DNA of 50,088 nt from positions 1-50,088 of the forward strand of contig JADLAV010000062.1 in NCBI GenBank assembly GCA_020848075.1. The letters run 5' to 3'. The notes beneath the pieces were generated by a model, which worked only from the letters and a program-made list of their open reading frames with translations, ran no database searches and was not told the DNA's origin. Of this stretch, positions 16,963 to 24,903 are shown one piece after another (position 1 is the stretch's first letter; the number at the start of each line of letters is the position of its first letter). The stretch comes from Burkholderiales bacterium (GTDB lineage: Bacteria; Pseudomonadota; Gammaproteobacteria; Burkholderiales; SG8-39). A program made the translations under genes and the position numbers.

Positions 16963-18321
16963 TCATCGAGTGCCCACTCGGCTGACAACGTAGCGGAACT
17001 TGCCGGACGCCTCGGGTGCGATGTGTGAAACCTCCTCGACCTCGATCTGCACCGAGTTCCCGAGCCGCGCCTTGAGCCCACGCTTGATCGTGCCGCGGAT
17101 TGCCTCGCTGTGCTCGGGGCCGGGAACCACTTGCACTCGCGTCCGATCCAGGCTTTCCTGAATGATCTTGAAGGACGCGATGCCGGAGATGTCCCGCAGC
17201 ACGTAGATCAAGGCGAGGCCGTGCATCACGGTGCCGTCGGCGGCGACGACGAAATCGGTCGCGCGGCCCTGGATCTCGTCGAGCAGCGGCAGCCCGCGCC
17301 CGCAGGGGCATGGGCGGTCGTCCAGCACACCGATGTCTCCCGTTCGGTACCGGATGAAGGGGAAATCGCGCGTCGCGAGATGCGTGACTACGATCTCTCC
17401 AGGCTCGCCGGCAGCCGCGGGAGTGCCGTTGGGCCGCACCGTCTCGACGATCACGTCTTCGGCGGTGATGTGCATCCCGCCGCTCGGGCACTCGTGCGCG
17501 ATGAAGCCGGCGTCCCGGCCGCCGTAGCCGTTGGCCACGGCGCAGCCAAAGACCCGGGAGATCGCGCCACGCTGCTCGTCGTAGAGCTTCTCGGCCGTGA
17601 CGAAGGCCACAAGGATTCCGAGATCGTCCATCCGGACGCCGCTTTGCTCCGCATGTCGAGCGATCAGGGCGAGGGACGAGGGATATCCGAAAAGCATCGC
17701 CGGTCTGGCATTCCGGATCGCTGCGACGAATTTGTCCAGATTGGCGCGCGACATCTCGAACGCCGGAAGCAATCGCGTCCGGAGGAGTCGATCCCGCAGT
17801 GCTCGCATCCGATCCTGCGCGCCCAGTTCGATCGGGGAACCCCAGACGACGATCTCCCGGTCGCCGATGTCGACACCCCACCAGCGCGTCGCCCGCCATT
17901 TCGCAGCGACGTCGTGGCTGATGCGTTCCCGGCCGATGAAGAAGATCAACGGCTCGCCGCTCGATCCACCGGTGTTGAAGCGGGAAAGCTCCTCGGCACG
18001 TTCGGATTTCATGAGCTCGAGGTTCGCGCGGACGTCCGCCTTGGAGAGTAACGGCAGCCGTTCAAGGACGGCCGTATCACATGCATCCTGCGCATCGAAG
18101 CCGAGTTCCCGAAACCGGGTCCGGTAATAGGGGACGTGTTGCTGGGCACTTTGGAGGAGCGCCCGCAGACGCTCCGCGCGCAGGGCCTCCAGCCGCTCGC
18201 GGGACCACCACTGCGACTGCTCCATCGCACGACGCACTGCGACGGTCGAGTGCCGTTTCACGCGCTCGTGAAGCGGAAACAGGACCGACGAGACCAGCCT
18301 CGTGTAGATCCTCTGGATCAT
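16963..18321 (-). CDS. PaaK/CapK-like adenylate-forming enzyme
   Basis: The 452-residue protein is a member of the phenylacetate-CoA-ligase-like ANL superfamily found in capsule loci (CapK). The ATP-binding loop is FNTGGSSGEPLIFF. The A5-type motif is NGYGGRDAGFIAHEC, followed by FIRYRTGDIG (ATP-ribose Asp region) and a Cys-containing DDRPCPCGRGLP segment common in this subfamily. It probably activates a carboxylic acid as an acyl-adenylate/thioester for attachment to the polysaccharide; the acid is unknown. It lies directly upstream of the asparagine-synthase-like gene and downstream of the Alg13-like gene, all on the minus strand. Confidence 0.8.
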   Translation of the reverse strand: MIQRIYTRLVSSVLFPLHERVKRHSTVAVRRAMEQSQWWSRERLEALRAERLRALLQSAQQHVPYYRTRFRELGFDAQDACDTAVLERLPLLSKADVRANLELMKSERAEELSRFNTGGSSGEPLIFFIGRERISHDVAAKWRATRWWGVDIGDREIVVWGSPIELGAQDRMRALRDRLLRTRLLPAFEMSRANLDKFVAAIRNARPAMLFGYPSSLALIARHAEQSGVRMDDLGILVAFVTAEKLYDEQRGAISRVFGCAVANGYGGRDAGFIAHECPSGGMHITAEDVIVETVRPNGTPAAAGEPGEIVVTHLATRDFPFIRYRTGDIGVLDDRPCPCGRGLPLLDEIQGRATDFVVAADGTVMHGLALIYVLRDISGIASFKIIQESLDRTRVQVVPGPEHSEAIRGTIKRGLKARLGNSVQIEVEEVSHIAPEASGKFRYVVSRVGTR

Positions 18322-18381
18322 TGCCGGGATGTCGATAAACCGAGGTCGCTCGCTGTTGTCGGCTGCTACCGTAGATTTGGG

Positions 18382-18885
18382 TCACACACGCCTGCGGCTC
18401 GCGACAGCCTCGAACCGCCCGCCGAGGACGATCGGCGCGAGAAAGTCCGCCAGGTGCGGCTGGATCAGGCGGGGGGGCGGCGATGCGAGCGCAGCGGTCA
18501 CCGCGCGCTCGAGATCGGACAGTTTCGGCGCCCAGTGCAACGGCGCGTACTTGGCCAGGTGTGTCAGGAGCTTCGTCTGATGATCGTCCGCAAGTGCCGT
18601 GTTCGGCACCGCCACGAACCTCTTCGCCAGAGCCAGTAGCGAAAACACGGTTGCTCCGCCATGACATATGGTCAGATCGGCGCCTGCGAGCAGATCGTCG
18701 ATCGAACGACGGAAGCGAAAGAAGGCGCAGTGGCGGGGTTCATAAGCGCCGGATCCGATCTGGCATTCGACCGGTCCCGGCAGCCGGCCGAGTCCGGCCA
18801 GCCGGTCGACTTCCTGGATGAGGGGGTCGAAGTGGGTCGTCCCAACGGTCACGAAGATCACAGGACAGTCCCTTCGAATCTGCAC
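18382..18885 (-). CDS. Alg13/PssE-like glycosyltransferase catalytic subunit
   Basis: The 167-residue protein matches the C-terminal donor-binding half of GT28/Alg13-type enzymes. It has IFVTVGTTHFDPLIQEVDRL at the start, FFRFRRSIDDLLAGADLTICHGGATVFSLLALAKRFV with the HGGA donor-binding signature, and DDHQTKLLTHLAK. On its own it lacks an acceptor domain, which the overlapping upstream gene supplies. The pair corresponds to PssE/PssD or EpsF/EpsE in bacterial EPS systems, where it typically transfers a uronic acid or hexose to the lipid-linked disaccharide. Confidence 0.8.
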   Translation of the reverse strand: MQIRRDCPVIFVTVGTTHFDPLIQEVDRLAGLGRLPGPVECQIGSGAYEPRHCAFFRFRRSIDDLLAGADLTICHGGATVFSLLALAKRFVAVPNTALADDHQTKLLTHLAKYAPLHWAPKLSDLERAVTAALASPPPRLIQPHLADFLAPIVLGGRFEAVASRRRV

Positions 18886-19358
18886 CCCAGCTGCTCGTCA
18901 GCAAGTTCCGGCCATTGGACGAGGAAGAGGTCGGCCAACCGGAGGCAGTTGACCAGCTTCCCGGTTCTCGAGAGCTCGCTCGTCCTGGTGATGCTCTCGA
19001 TGAACACCGAGGTCGATCCCAGCATTTTCGCTGGCACCAAGACCGGGACGGCCATCGCTGAACCCATGCAGATGACAAGACGAGGGCGAACCCTCCGTAC
19101 CAGCCGCCATGCGCTCAAGGCACAGTGGAGGAAGCGCAGCGCCGGGCCGAGAAAGCCGCGGTCGCTCCGCTGAGCGAAGGTCGGCAGCTTGTGCACGGTG
19201 CCAACGCGCGTCCACGCGGGCGTGACCGAGTCGTCGGGAAGCACGAAGACCCAGTCGACTGATTGGGGCAGCCCCCCGAGCAGGCTTCCGGCTTCCCAGA
19301 CGAAGCCGCCACCTCCCACGAGGAACAGGACCGGCCCGGCTGCGAGGACCTTGCTCAT
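18858..19358 (-). CDS. Alg14/PssD-like glycosyltransferase membrane-anchor subunit
   Basis: The 166-residue protein has the Alg14 pattern. An N-terminal VLFLVGGGGFVWEAGSLL loop is followed by a hydrophobic/amphipathic segment LRFLHCALSAWRLVRRVRPRLVICMGSAMAVPVLVPAKML, then FIESITRTSELSRTGKLV and LADLFLVQWPEL. It supplies the acceptor-binding, membrane-associated half of a two-subunit GT-B enzyme. It overlaps the catalytic subunit gene by 28 bases, consistent with coupled synthesis. An upstream gap of 86 bases (19359-19444) separates it from the next glycosyltransferase and contains nothing I recognise. Confidence 0.78.
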   Translation of the reverse strand: MSKVLAAGPVLFLVGGGGFVWEAGSLLGGLPQSVDWVFVLPDDSVTPAWTRVGTVHKLPTFAQRSDRGFLGPALRFLHCALSAWRLVRRVRPRLVICMGSAMAVPVLVPAKMLGSTSVFIESITRTSELSRTGKLVNCLRLADLFLVQWPELADEQLGCRFEGTVL

Positions 19359-19444
19359 GAATCACTGTACATTGCGATGCTTGCTTTGGCGCTTGCTCGA
19401 CGATCCGGCGGTCCGTTCTGCCGAAATCAGTGGGCAGGAACGCG

Positions 19445-20551
19445 TCACGCTGGATGTTGTGCGGCAGAGCCTCGAACCGTGGCTTTTCGATACACGGCAA
19501 GCCAGGCGCCGCCCACGCTTGGCCACGTGTATCGCTGCGCTTCTCGTAGTCCCGCCTGCACCAGGGATTCCGCGAGCGACGGCTCATGTGCCAGTCGCAG
19601 CACGGCGGCAGCCATGCCTTGGTCATCGCCGACATCCACGAGGAGCGCAGTCGCACCGTCCTTGACAAAGAACGGCACGCCGCCCGCGCGCGTGCTCACG
19701 ACCGGCACGCCGCTTGCGAGCGCTTCGAGGACCGAGTTCGGCATGTTGTCGACACGGCTCGGATTGAGCGCGACCGTCGCAGTTCGATAGAGCTCGGCGA
19801 TCTCCTCGCGGTCGAGCCGACCCGGAAAACGGACGGCTGCCCCGATTCCAAGCTTCTCAGCAAGCGACCGAAGCGGCTCACGGTCGGGTCCCGTTCCCGC
19901 GATGGTCATGCGGGCACCAGGCATTGCTTCGACGATCCGCCTGAAGGCTTTCAGTGCCGCCGGAATGTCGTACAGCGGCTCGAGATTCCGCGTGACGACG
20001 ACATGTGGCGCGCGGGCGGCTACAGGCGTCGGGCCCGGTCTGAACCGCGCGGGATCGACGATGTTCGGCACCACCTCGGCGCGAAGCCCGGACCGCGAAA
20101 AGATCTCCTGCAGGAAGCCGGAAGGGACCACCACGATCGAAGATCGCGCGAGCGTCCGGCGAACGCTGACGCCGGACCCGGCGAGGAAGGATTCTGCTTT
20201 GCCGCCGCGATAATTCACGATGGCTGGAATTCCCCGCAGGCTCGCTATCCAGATGGCCGGCGTGGCGACGAGGTGCCACGACCAGCCCGAATTCGCCATG
20301 ACGTGTACCGCGTCCACGCGCGCAGTCATGCGCCAAAGGCGCGCCAGATAAGGCACCAGTCGGAAAAACGCGCGAACGCCTCGGAGGCGACCGACGAAAC
20401 GCGGAACATATGGCGCGTTCGTTTGCACCAATGTGATCGCCACGCCCTCGCTCCTCAGCAGCTCCGCGAGCTGGAGTGTCTGGTTTGCAATGCCGCCCGC
20501 GGGTGGTGGCAACGGGCCCACAAGCCCCAGTCTCAACTCGCGCCACTCCAT
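19445..20551 (-). CDS. Glycosyltransferase, GT4 family
   Basis: The 368-residue GT-B enzyme starts MEWRELRLGLVGPLPPPAGGIANQT. The C-terminal donor half has VVVTRNLEPLYDIPAALKAF, GTGPDREPLRSLAEKLG, FPGRLDREEIAELYRTATVALNPSRVDNMPNSVLEALASGVPVVST (an E-x7-E motif) and GGVPFFVKDG. The start is fixed by a TGATG junction: its ATG at 20551 shares one base with the stop of the upstream glycosyltransferase gene. It should add a sugar to the EPS repeat unit. It is the last gene of the tightly packed XrtA transcript before the gap at 19359-19444. Confidence 0.85.
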   Translation of the reverse strand: MEWRELRLGLVGPLPPPAGGIANQTLQLAELLRSEGVAITLVQTNAPYVPRFVGRLRGVRAFFRLVPYLARLWRMTARVDAVHVMANSGWSWHLVATPAIWIASLRGIPAIVNYRGGKAESFLAGSGVSVRRTLARSSIVVVPSGFLQEIFSRSGLRAEVVPNIVDPARFRPGPTPVAARAPHVVVTRNLEPLYDIPAALKAFRRIVEAMPGARMTIAGTGPDREPLRSLAEKLGIGAAVRFPGRLDREEIAELYRTATVALNPSRVDNMPNSVLEALASGVPVVSTRAGGVPFFVKDGATALLVDVGDDQGMAAAVLRLAHEPSLAESLVQAGLREAQRYTWPSVGGAWLAVYRKATVRGSAAQHPA

Positions 20552-21765
20552 CAGGCACTCGGCGCCAGAGTGGCGAAGATCTCGCGGTAGCGCGCCACGC
20601 TTTGGCGCCAGTTCCGTTCCTGCTCGACGAACTCGCGTCCGCGCGCACGGAGCTGCGTCCATCGATTGCGGTCCGCCAGCAGCCGCAGGACTGCGTCGGC
20701 GAGGGACTCCCGGTTTCCCGCCTTGAAGAGGATGCCCGTCTCGCCATCGCGGATGAGCTCCCGATGGCCGCCAACGTCGGAGGCGACGAGCAGTTGTCCC
20801 TGGGCCATCGCCTCGAGCGGCTTCAGCGGCGTCACGAGCTCGGTAAGGCGCATGGAGCGCCGAGGATAAGCGAAGACATCGACGATGCTGTAGTAGCGAT
20901 GGACGTTGTCATGGGGCACGCGACCAGCGAAGATCACCTTGTTCTGTAGGTCGCGTGCCGCGATCAGCGCCTTGAGGGTTTCCTCCTGCGGACCGCCTCC
21001 GACTAGGAGGAGACGCGTCTCCGGGAACTTTTCGAGTACGTCGGGCAGGGCTTCTACCAGGAGGTCGAGGCCCTCGTATGCATAGAACGAGCCGATGAAC
21101 CCCACGACGATGCTCCGGTCGAGCCCGAGCGACCTTTTGAGTGCGACGTCGGGTGCGGCGCGAAAGCGGAACGCATCGACGTCCACGGCATTCGGAATCA
21201 CCGTCACCTTGGCTGGCGGGATCCCGCGCGCCACGATGTCATTCCGAAGCCCGTCGCAGATCGTCGTCACGTGATCGGCCCGGCGCAGCGCGTAAGTCTC
21301 GAGCGCGCGTGTCCCGCGGTAGCGCAGGCCCCATTCCCGGCTCGTTCCGTGATCCACGGCCGCGTCCTCCCAGAGCGCCCGAACTTCGTACACGACGGGC
21401 AGGCGGTGCCGCCGGCCCACGCGCAGCGCCGGTAGCGCGTTCAACACCGGCGAGTGCGCATGAAGAATATCAGGACGCACGAGCGCGACGACCTCGTCGA
21501 GCCGCCGCGCGATAGCCCGCATCATCGCGACCTCCCGAAGTACCGGGAACCGCGCAAGTCCCTCCGGCCGCCAGCGGGTACGGTAGAACTTCAGGCCCTC
21601 CACTTCCTCTTCCGGGAGGCCAGGCGCGACGTGCTTGGGGCTCGTGAGATGGTACGTTTCCCAGCCGAGCGCGCGCTGTTCGCGTAGGATCGCGAGTGTC
21701 CGGAAGGTGTACCCGCTGTGCAACGGAACCGAGTGATCGAGAATGTGGAGGACTCGCAGGGTCAT
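20551..21765 (-). CDS. Glycosyltransferase, exosortase A system-associated
   Basis: The 404-residue GT4 enzyme begins TLRVLHILDHSVPLHSGYTFR, which I recognise as the start of the exosortase A-associated glycosyltransferase family. Other blocks are PDILHAHSPVLNALPA, YEVRALWEDAAVDHGT, VIPNAVDVDAFRF, GFIGSFYAYEGLDLLVEALP, and RLTELVTPLKPLEAMAQGQLLVASDVGGHRELI. ATG 21765 overlaps the amidotransferase stop as ATGA, which fixes the start. It is the third of three XrtA-type glycosyltransferases in the operon and belongs to the core locus. Confidence 0.9.
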   Translation of the reverse strand: MTLRVLHILDHSVPLHSGYTFRTLAILREQRALGWETYHLTSPKHVAPGLPEEEVEGLKFYRTRWRPEGLARFPVLREVAMMRAIARRLDEVVALVRPDILHAHSPVLNALPALRVGRRHRLPVVYEVRALWEDAAVDHGTSREWGLRYRGTRALETYALRRADHVTTICDGLRNDIVARGIPPAKVTVIPNAVDVDAFRFRAAPDVALKRSLGLDRSIVVGFIGSFYAYEGLDLLVEALPDVLEKFPETRLLLVGGGPQEETLKALIAARDLQNKVIFAGRVPHDNVHRYYSIVDVFAYPRRSMRLTELVTPLKPLEAMAQGQLLVASDVGGHRELIRDGETGILFKAGNRESLADAVLRLLADRNRWTQLRARGREFVEQERNWRQSVARYREIFATLAPSA

Positions 21766-23690
21766 CCCACAGCCTGGAGTCTTGTCGTCGCTGCCGCCGA
21801 CCCGGCGCACAGCCCGAGGAACGAATCGAACATCAGCAGCGTCCAGAGCGGCGCGCTGTAATCGCGCCCCCCCGACTGATGTGCATCGACGAGATGCCTG
21901 AGGTAGCTTTGGTTGAAGAGCCCGGTATCGGCCATCCGCGCGCCAAGCACCGCATTGCGGACCCGCTCGCGCAACGGCCCGCGGAACCAGCGGGCCAGCG
22001 GAACGGCAAACCCCATCTTTGGCCGATACAGGATCTGCGGTGGCAGGTATGGCTCCATTGCCTTCTTCAGCGCGTACTTACCCTCGCTTCCGCGGACCTT
22101 GTGCGATGAGGGCAGGCCCGCGAGCCACTCGACCAGCGGGTGGTCCATCAGCGGCTCTCGCACTTCGAGCGAATGCGCCATGCTAGCGCGATCCACCTTG
22201 GTGTTGATATCACCAACGAGATAGGTCTTCAGGTCGAGGTACTGGACGAGCGCGACCGGGTCGTCCCGGTTGGCGCGCTGCGCGTGGCGGTGGAAGACCT
22301 CGACCGCGTTGTAGCCGCCGAGCTGGGCTTTCAGGGTGTTGCCGAAGAGCTGCGCGCGCATGTCGTCGCGCAGGATCGAGACCCCGTGGAAGTAGGCCTC
22401 GACCGAGTCACGCGCGAGCGCCTGGAAGGTGCTCTTCGCGCGGAAGACGCGCGGCGCCCAGTCGGCCTTCGGGTACATGCGGCCGAGGAGGCCGAACACC
22501 GGGCGTCGCACGGCGAGCGGCAGCGCCGAGCGCATCCTCTCCTCGCCCATGTGCATGCGGTAGCGGCGGTAGCCGCCGAAGCTCTCGTCGCCGCCGTCGC
22601 CCGACAGCGCCACGGTCACGTGCGTGCGGGCGAGCTGGCACACGCGGTACGTGGGAATCGCGGAGCTGTCGGCATAGGGCTCGTCGTAGGTTGTGGCGAG
22701 CGTGTCGATCAGATCGAAATCGTCGCTCTCGACGCGGTCGACGTGATGGCGCGTGCGGTAGCGGTCTGCGACCTCCTGCGCATACCTCGACTCGTCGAAA
22801 GCGGGGTCGGCAAACGCGATAGAGCAGGTTTCGACCGGGTCGCTCGAGAGCCCGGTCATCATCGCGACGACCGCGCTCGAATCGACGCCCCCCGAGAGGA
22901 ACGCGCCGAGCGGCACGTCCGAGATCATGCGGAGCTTCACCGATTCGCGCAGCCGGCGCACGAGCTCCTCGCATGCTTCGGCCTCGCCGATGCGGTTGTC
23001 GAGCGTGAAGCTGACGTCCCAGTACTCCTGCGGGGCGGGGATGCGCTGTCCGCGCACGATCGCGAGCGTGTGCGCGGGCGGGAGCTTGCGCGCGCCGCGG
23101 TAGATGGTGCGCGGCTCGGGGACATAGCCGAGCGCGAAGTACTCCTCGATGGCGTATGGCTCGAGGTTCCGGTCGAGCCCGGCGTGCGCCGTGAGCGCCT
23201 TCAGCTCCGAGGCGAAGATCACGGTGCCGTCGTCCAACGCCGCGTAATGGAGCGGCTTGACGCCGAGGCGGTCGCGGGCGAGGAAGAGCGTTTCCTTGTT
23301 CCGGTCCCACAGCGCGAACGCGAACATGCCGCGGAAGCGGTTGACGCACTCGGCGCCCCACGCCTCCCATGCGTGCACGATCACTTCGGTGTCGCACCTG
23401 GAGTGGAACACGTGGCCGAGACGGGTGAGCTCGGGGATCAGCTCCTGGAAGTTGTAGATCTCGCCATTGAACGCCACGCAGACCGTGCCGTCCTCGTTGT
23501 AGAGCGGCTGCTGGCCGGTTGCGAGATCGATGATCGAGAGCCGGCGATGCCCGAGCCCGAGCCCCGGCTCGAGGTGGATGCCGCCCTCGTCCGGTCCGCG
23601 GTGATGCTGCGACTCGTTCATGCGCTCGATGAGGCTGCGGGAGATCTCGCGCTTGCCGCGCACGTCGAATACGCCAACGATGCCGCACAT
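21762..23690 (-). CDS. XrtA/PEP-CTERM system amidotransferase (asparagine synthase family)
   Basis: The 642-residue protein keeps all canonical asparagine synthetase B features: N-terminal MCGIVGVF with Cys2 nucleophile, HHRGPDEGG (31-37), FNGEIYNF, PP-loop SGGVDSS at 266-272, and ALSGDGGDESFGGYRRYR. The length and position in the XrtA operon match the exosortase A-associated amidotransferase 1. It likely transfers glutamine-derived ammonia to a uronic acid or similar EPS residue (inference). It is coupled by ATGA to the downstream glycosyltransferase and starts 22 bases after the upstream one. It is the only intact family member of the four in this window. Confidence 0.9.
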   Translation of the reverse strand: MCGIVGVFDVRGKREISRSLIERMNESQHHRGPDEGGIHLEPGLGLGHRRLSIIDLATGQQPLYNEDGTVCVAFNGEIYNFQELIPELTRLGHVFHSRCDTEVIVHAWEAWGAECVNRFRGMFAFALWDRNKETLFLARDRLGVKPLHYAALDDGTVIFASELKALTAHAGLDRNLEPYAIEEYFALGYVPEPRTIYRGARKLPPAHTLAIVRGQRIPAPQEYWDVSFTLDNRIGEAEACEELVRRLRESVKLRMISDVPLGAFLSGGVDSSAVVAMMTGLSSDPVETCSIAFADPAFDESRYAQEVADRYRTRHHVDRVESDDFDLIDTLATTYDEPYADSSAIPTYRVCQLARTHVTVALSGDGGDESFGGYRRYRMHMGEERMRSALPLAVRRPVFGLLGRMYPKADWAPRVFRAKSTFQALARDSVEAYFHGVSILRDDMRAQLFGNTLKAQLGGYNAVEVFHRHAQRANRDDPVALVQYLDLKTYLVGDINTKVDRASMAHSLEVREPLMDHPLVEWLAGLPSSHKVRGSEGKYALKKAMEPYLPPQILYRPKMGFAVPLARWFRGPLRERVRNAVLGARMADTGLFNQSYLRHLVDAHQSGGRDYSAPLWTLLMFDSFLGLCAGSAAATTRLQAVG

Positions 23691-23712
23691 GGTCCGCTCG
23701 GTCTCCGTACGC

Positions 23713-24900
23713 TCAGGCCCGGGTGAGCGACGGATCGGGGACGCCGCGCCGCTGCAGGAGATGGCGGTAGAGCCGGTCGTATTCGGCCACCATGCGGTCG
23801 AGGCTGAACTGGCGTTCCACCCGGTTGCGACCGGCCTTGCCGTGGCGGCGCGCGACGTCGGGGTGGTGCGAGTAATCGAGAATCCTCGTCGCCAGCGCCT
23901 CGCCGTCGGCAGGCGGCACCAGTCGGCCCGTCAGCCGGTCTTCGACGAGCTCGGCGTTCCCGCCGACCCGCGTCGCGACCACCGGAAGGCCGCTCGACAT
24001 CGCTTCGAGGATCGTGTTGGAGACGCCCTCGGCGCGCGACGGAAGCACGAAACAGTCTAACCCACGCAGGATCTCCGGGACGTCATCGCGCTCGCCGGGA
24101 AGCCAGGCGAGCTCGGCGAGCCCCGCCTGCCCGAGAATGTGCTCGACTTCGGCCTTCTGCGTGCCGTCGCCCACCATGACGAGCCGCAGACGGGTTCGCG
24201 CAGTCGGATCCCGCTCGATTGCGCGCACGAAGGCCCGGGCGAGGTTCGCAGGATCCTTCACCGCTTCCATCCTGCCCACCGTGCCGACCAGCCAGAGCCC
24301 TGCACCCGAGAACGGGCAGCCCGAAATCGCGGGACGTCCGTCGCCGGGCCGCGAAAAGCGCGTCGCGTCGACGCCGTTGTAGATCTGTGCGATGCGCTCG
24401 GGGCGAATGCCGATGCGCCGGCTGAGGTAATCCTGCAAGTGCTGCGAGAGGGCGACGTAGCTCGTGACGAACGGACTGAACGCGCGGCGCGTCCATCGGA
24501 GCCGCGCATTCGAACCGTCCAGGTCGGCGGCATCCCACCCGTGCTCGCCGTGGATCCGGATGGGCACGCCCGCAGCCCACGCAGGGAGCGTCGCCTCCAG
24601 TGCGGCCATGTTGCGCGTGTGGACGATGGCCGGCTGGAGCTTGCGAAAAAGGCGGAAGAGGCGCGGATACATCCCGACCAAGTGGCCGGGATCCTTGTCG
24701 AGCGCCTCGTAGAGGACGTCGACTCGCTGCACCCGCCGGCAGAACTCGGGCGAAATGTCGGTGAGCGAAACCACGCCATGGCGCCATGCACCGAACGGAA
24801 GCCGGTTGATCAGATTCACGAGGCCGTTCTCCAGTCCGCCCACGGCGAAGCGATAGACGACGTGGAGAACCAGCGGGCGACGATCCGCGGGAACGTGCAT
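23713..24900 (-). CDS. XrtA/PEP-CTERM system glycosyltransferase (stp2 type)
   Basis: The 395-residue GT4 enzyme begins with RPLVLHVVYRFAVGGLENGLVN, the signature of the XrtA-associated sugar transferase found just downstream of the exosortase. It has PAIVHTRNMAALEATLPAWAAGVP, GEHGWDAADLDGSN, IYNGVDATRF, VGTVGRMEAVKDPANLARAF and FVLPSRAEGVSNTILEAMSSGLPVVATRVGGNAELV. It acts at the inner face of the cytoplasmic membrane. Its start lies 3 bases after the stop of the exosortase gene, so the two are co-transcribed. Confidence 0.9.
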   Translation of the reverse strand: MHVPADRRPLVLHVVYRFAVGGLENGLVNLINRLPFGAWRHGVVSLTDISPEFCRRVQRVDVLYEALDKDPGHLVGMYPRLFRLFRKLQPAIVHTRNMAALEATLPAWAAGVPIRIHGEHGWDAADLDGSNARLRWTRRAFSPFVTSYVALSQHLQDYLSRRIGIRPERIAQIYNGVDATRFSRPGDGRPAISGCPFSGAGLWLVGTVGRMEAVKDPANLARAFVRAIERDPTARTRLRLVMVGDGTQKAEVEHILGQAGLAELAWLPGERDDVPEILRGLDCFVLPSRAEGVSNTILEAMSSGLPVVATRVGGNAELVEDRLTGRLVPPADGEALATRILDYSHHPDVARRHGKAGRNRVERQFSLDRMVAEYDRLYRHLLQRRGVPDPSLTRA

Positions 24901-24903
24901 GTC

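Noticed and set aside
22140-23726. Long plus-strand frame opposite the amidotransferase (and similar long antisense frames over the heparinase and other genes)
   Set aside because: Composition is that of shadow translation of high-GC genes (Arg, Ala, Val, Asp, Glu runs) with no recognisable domain.
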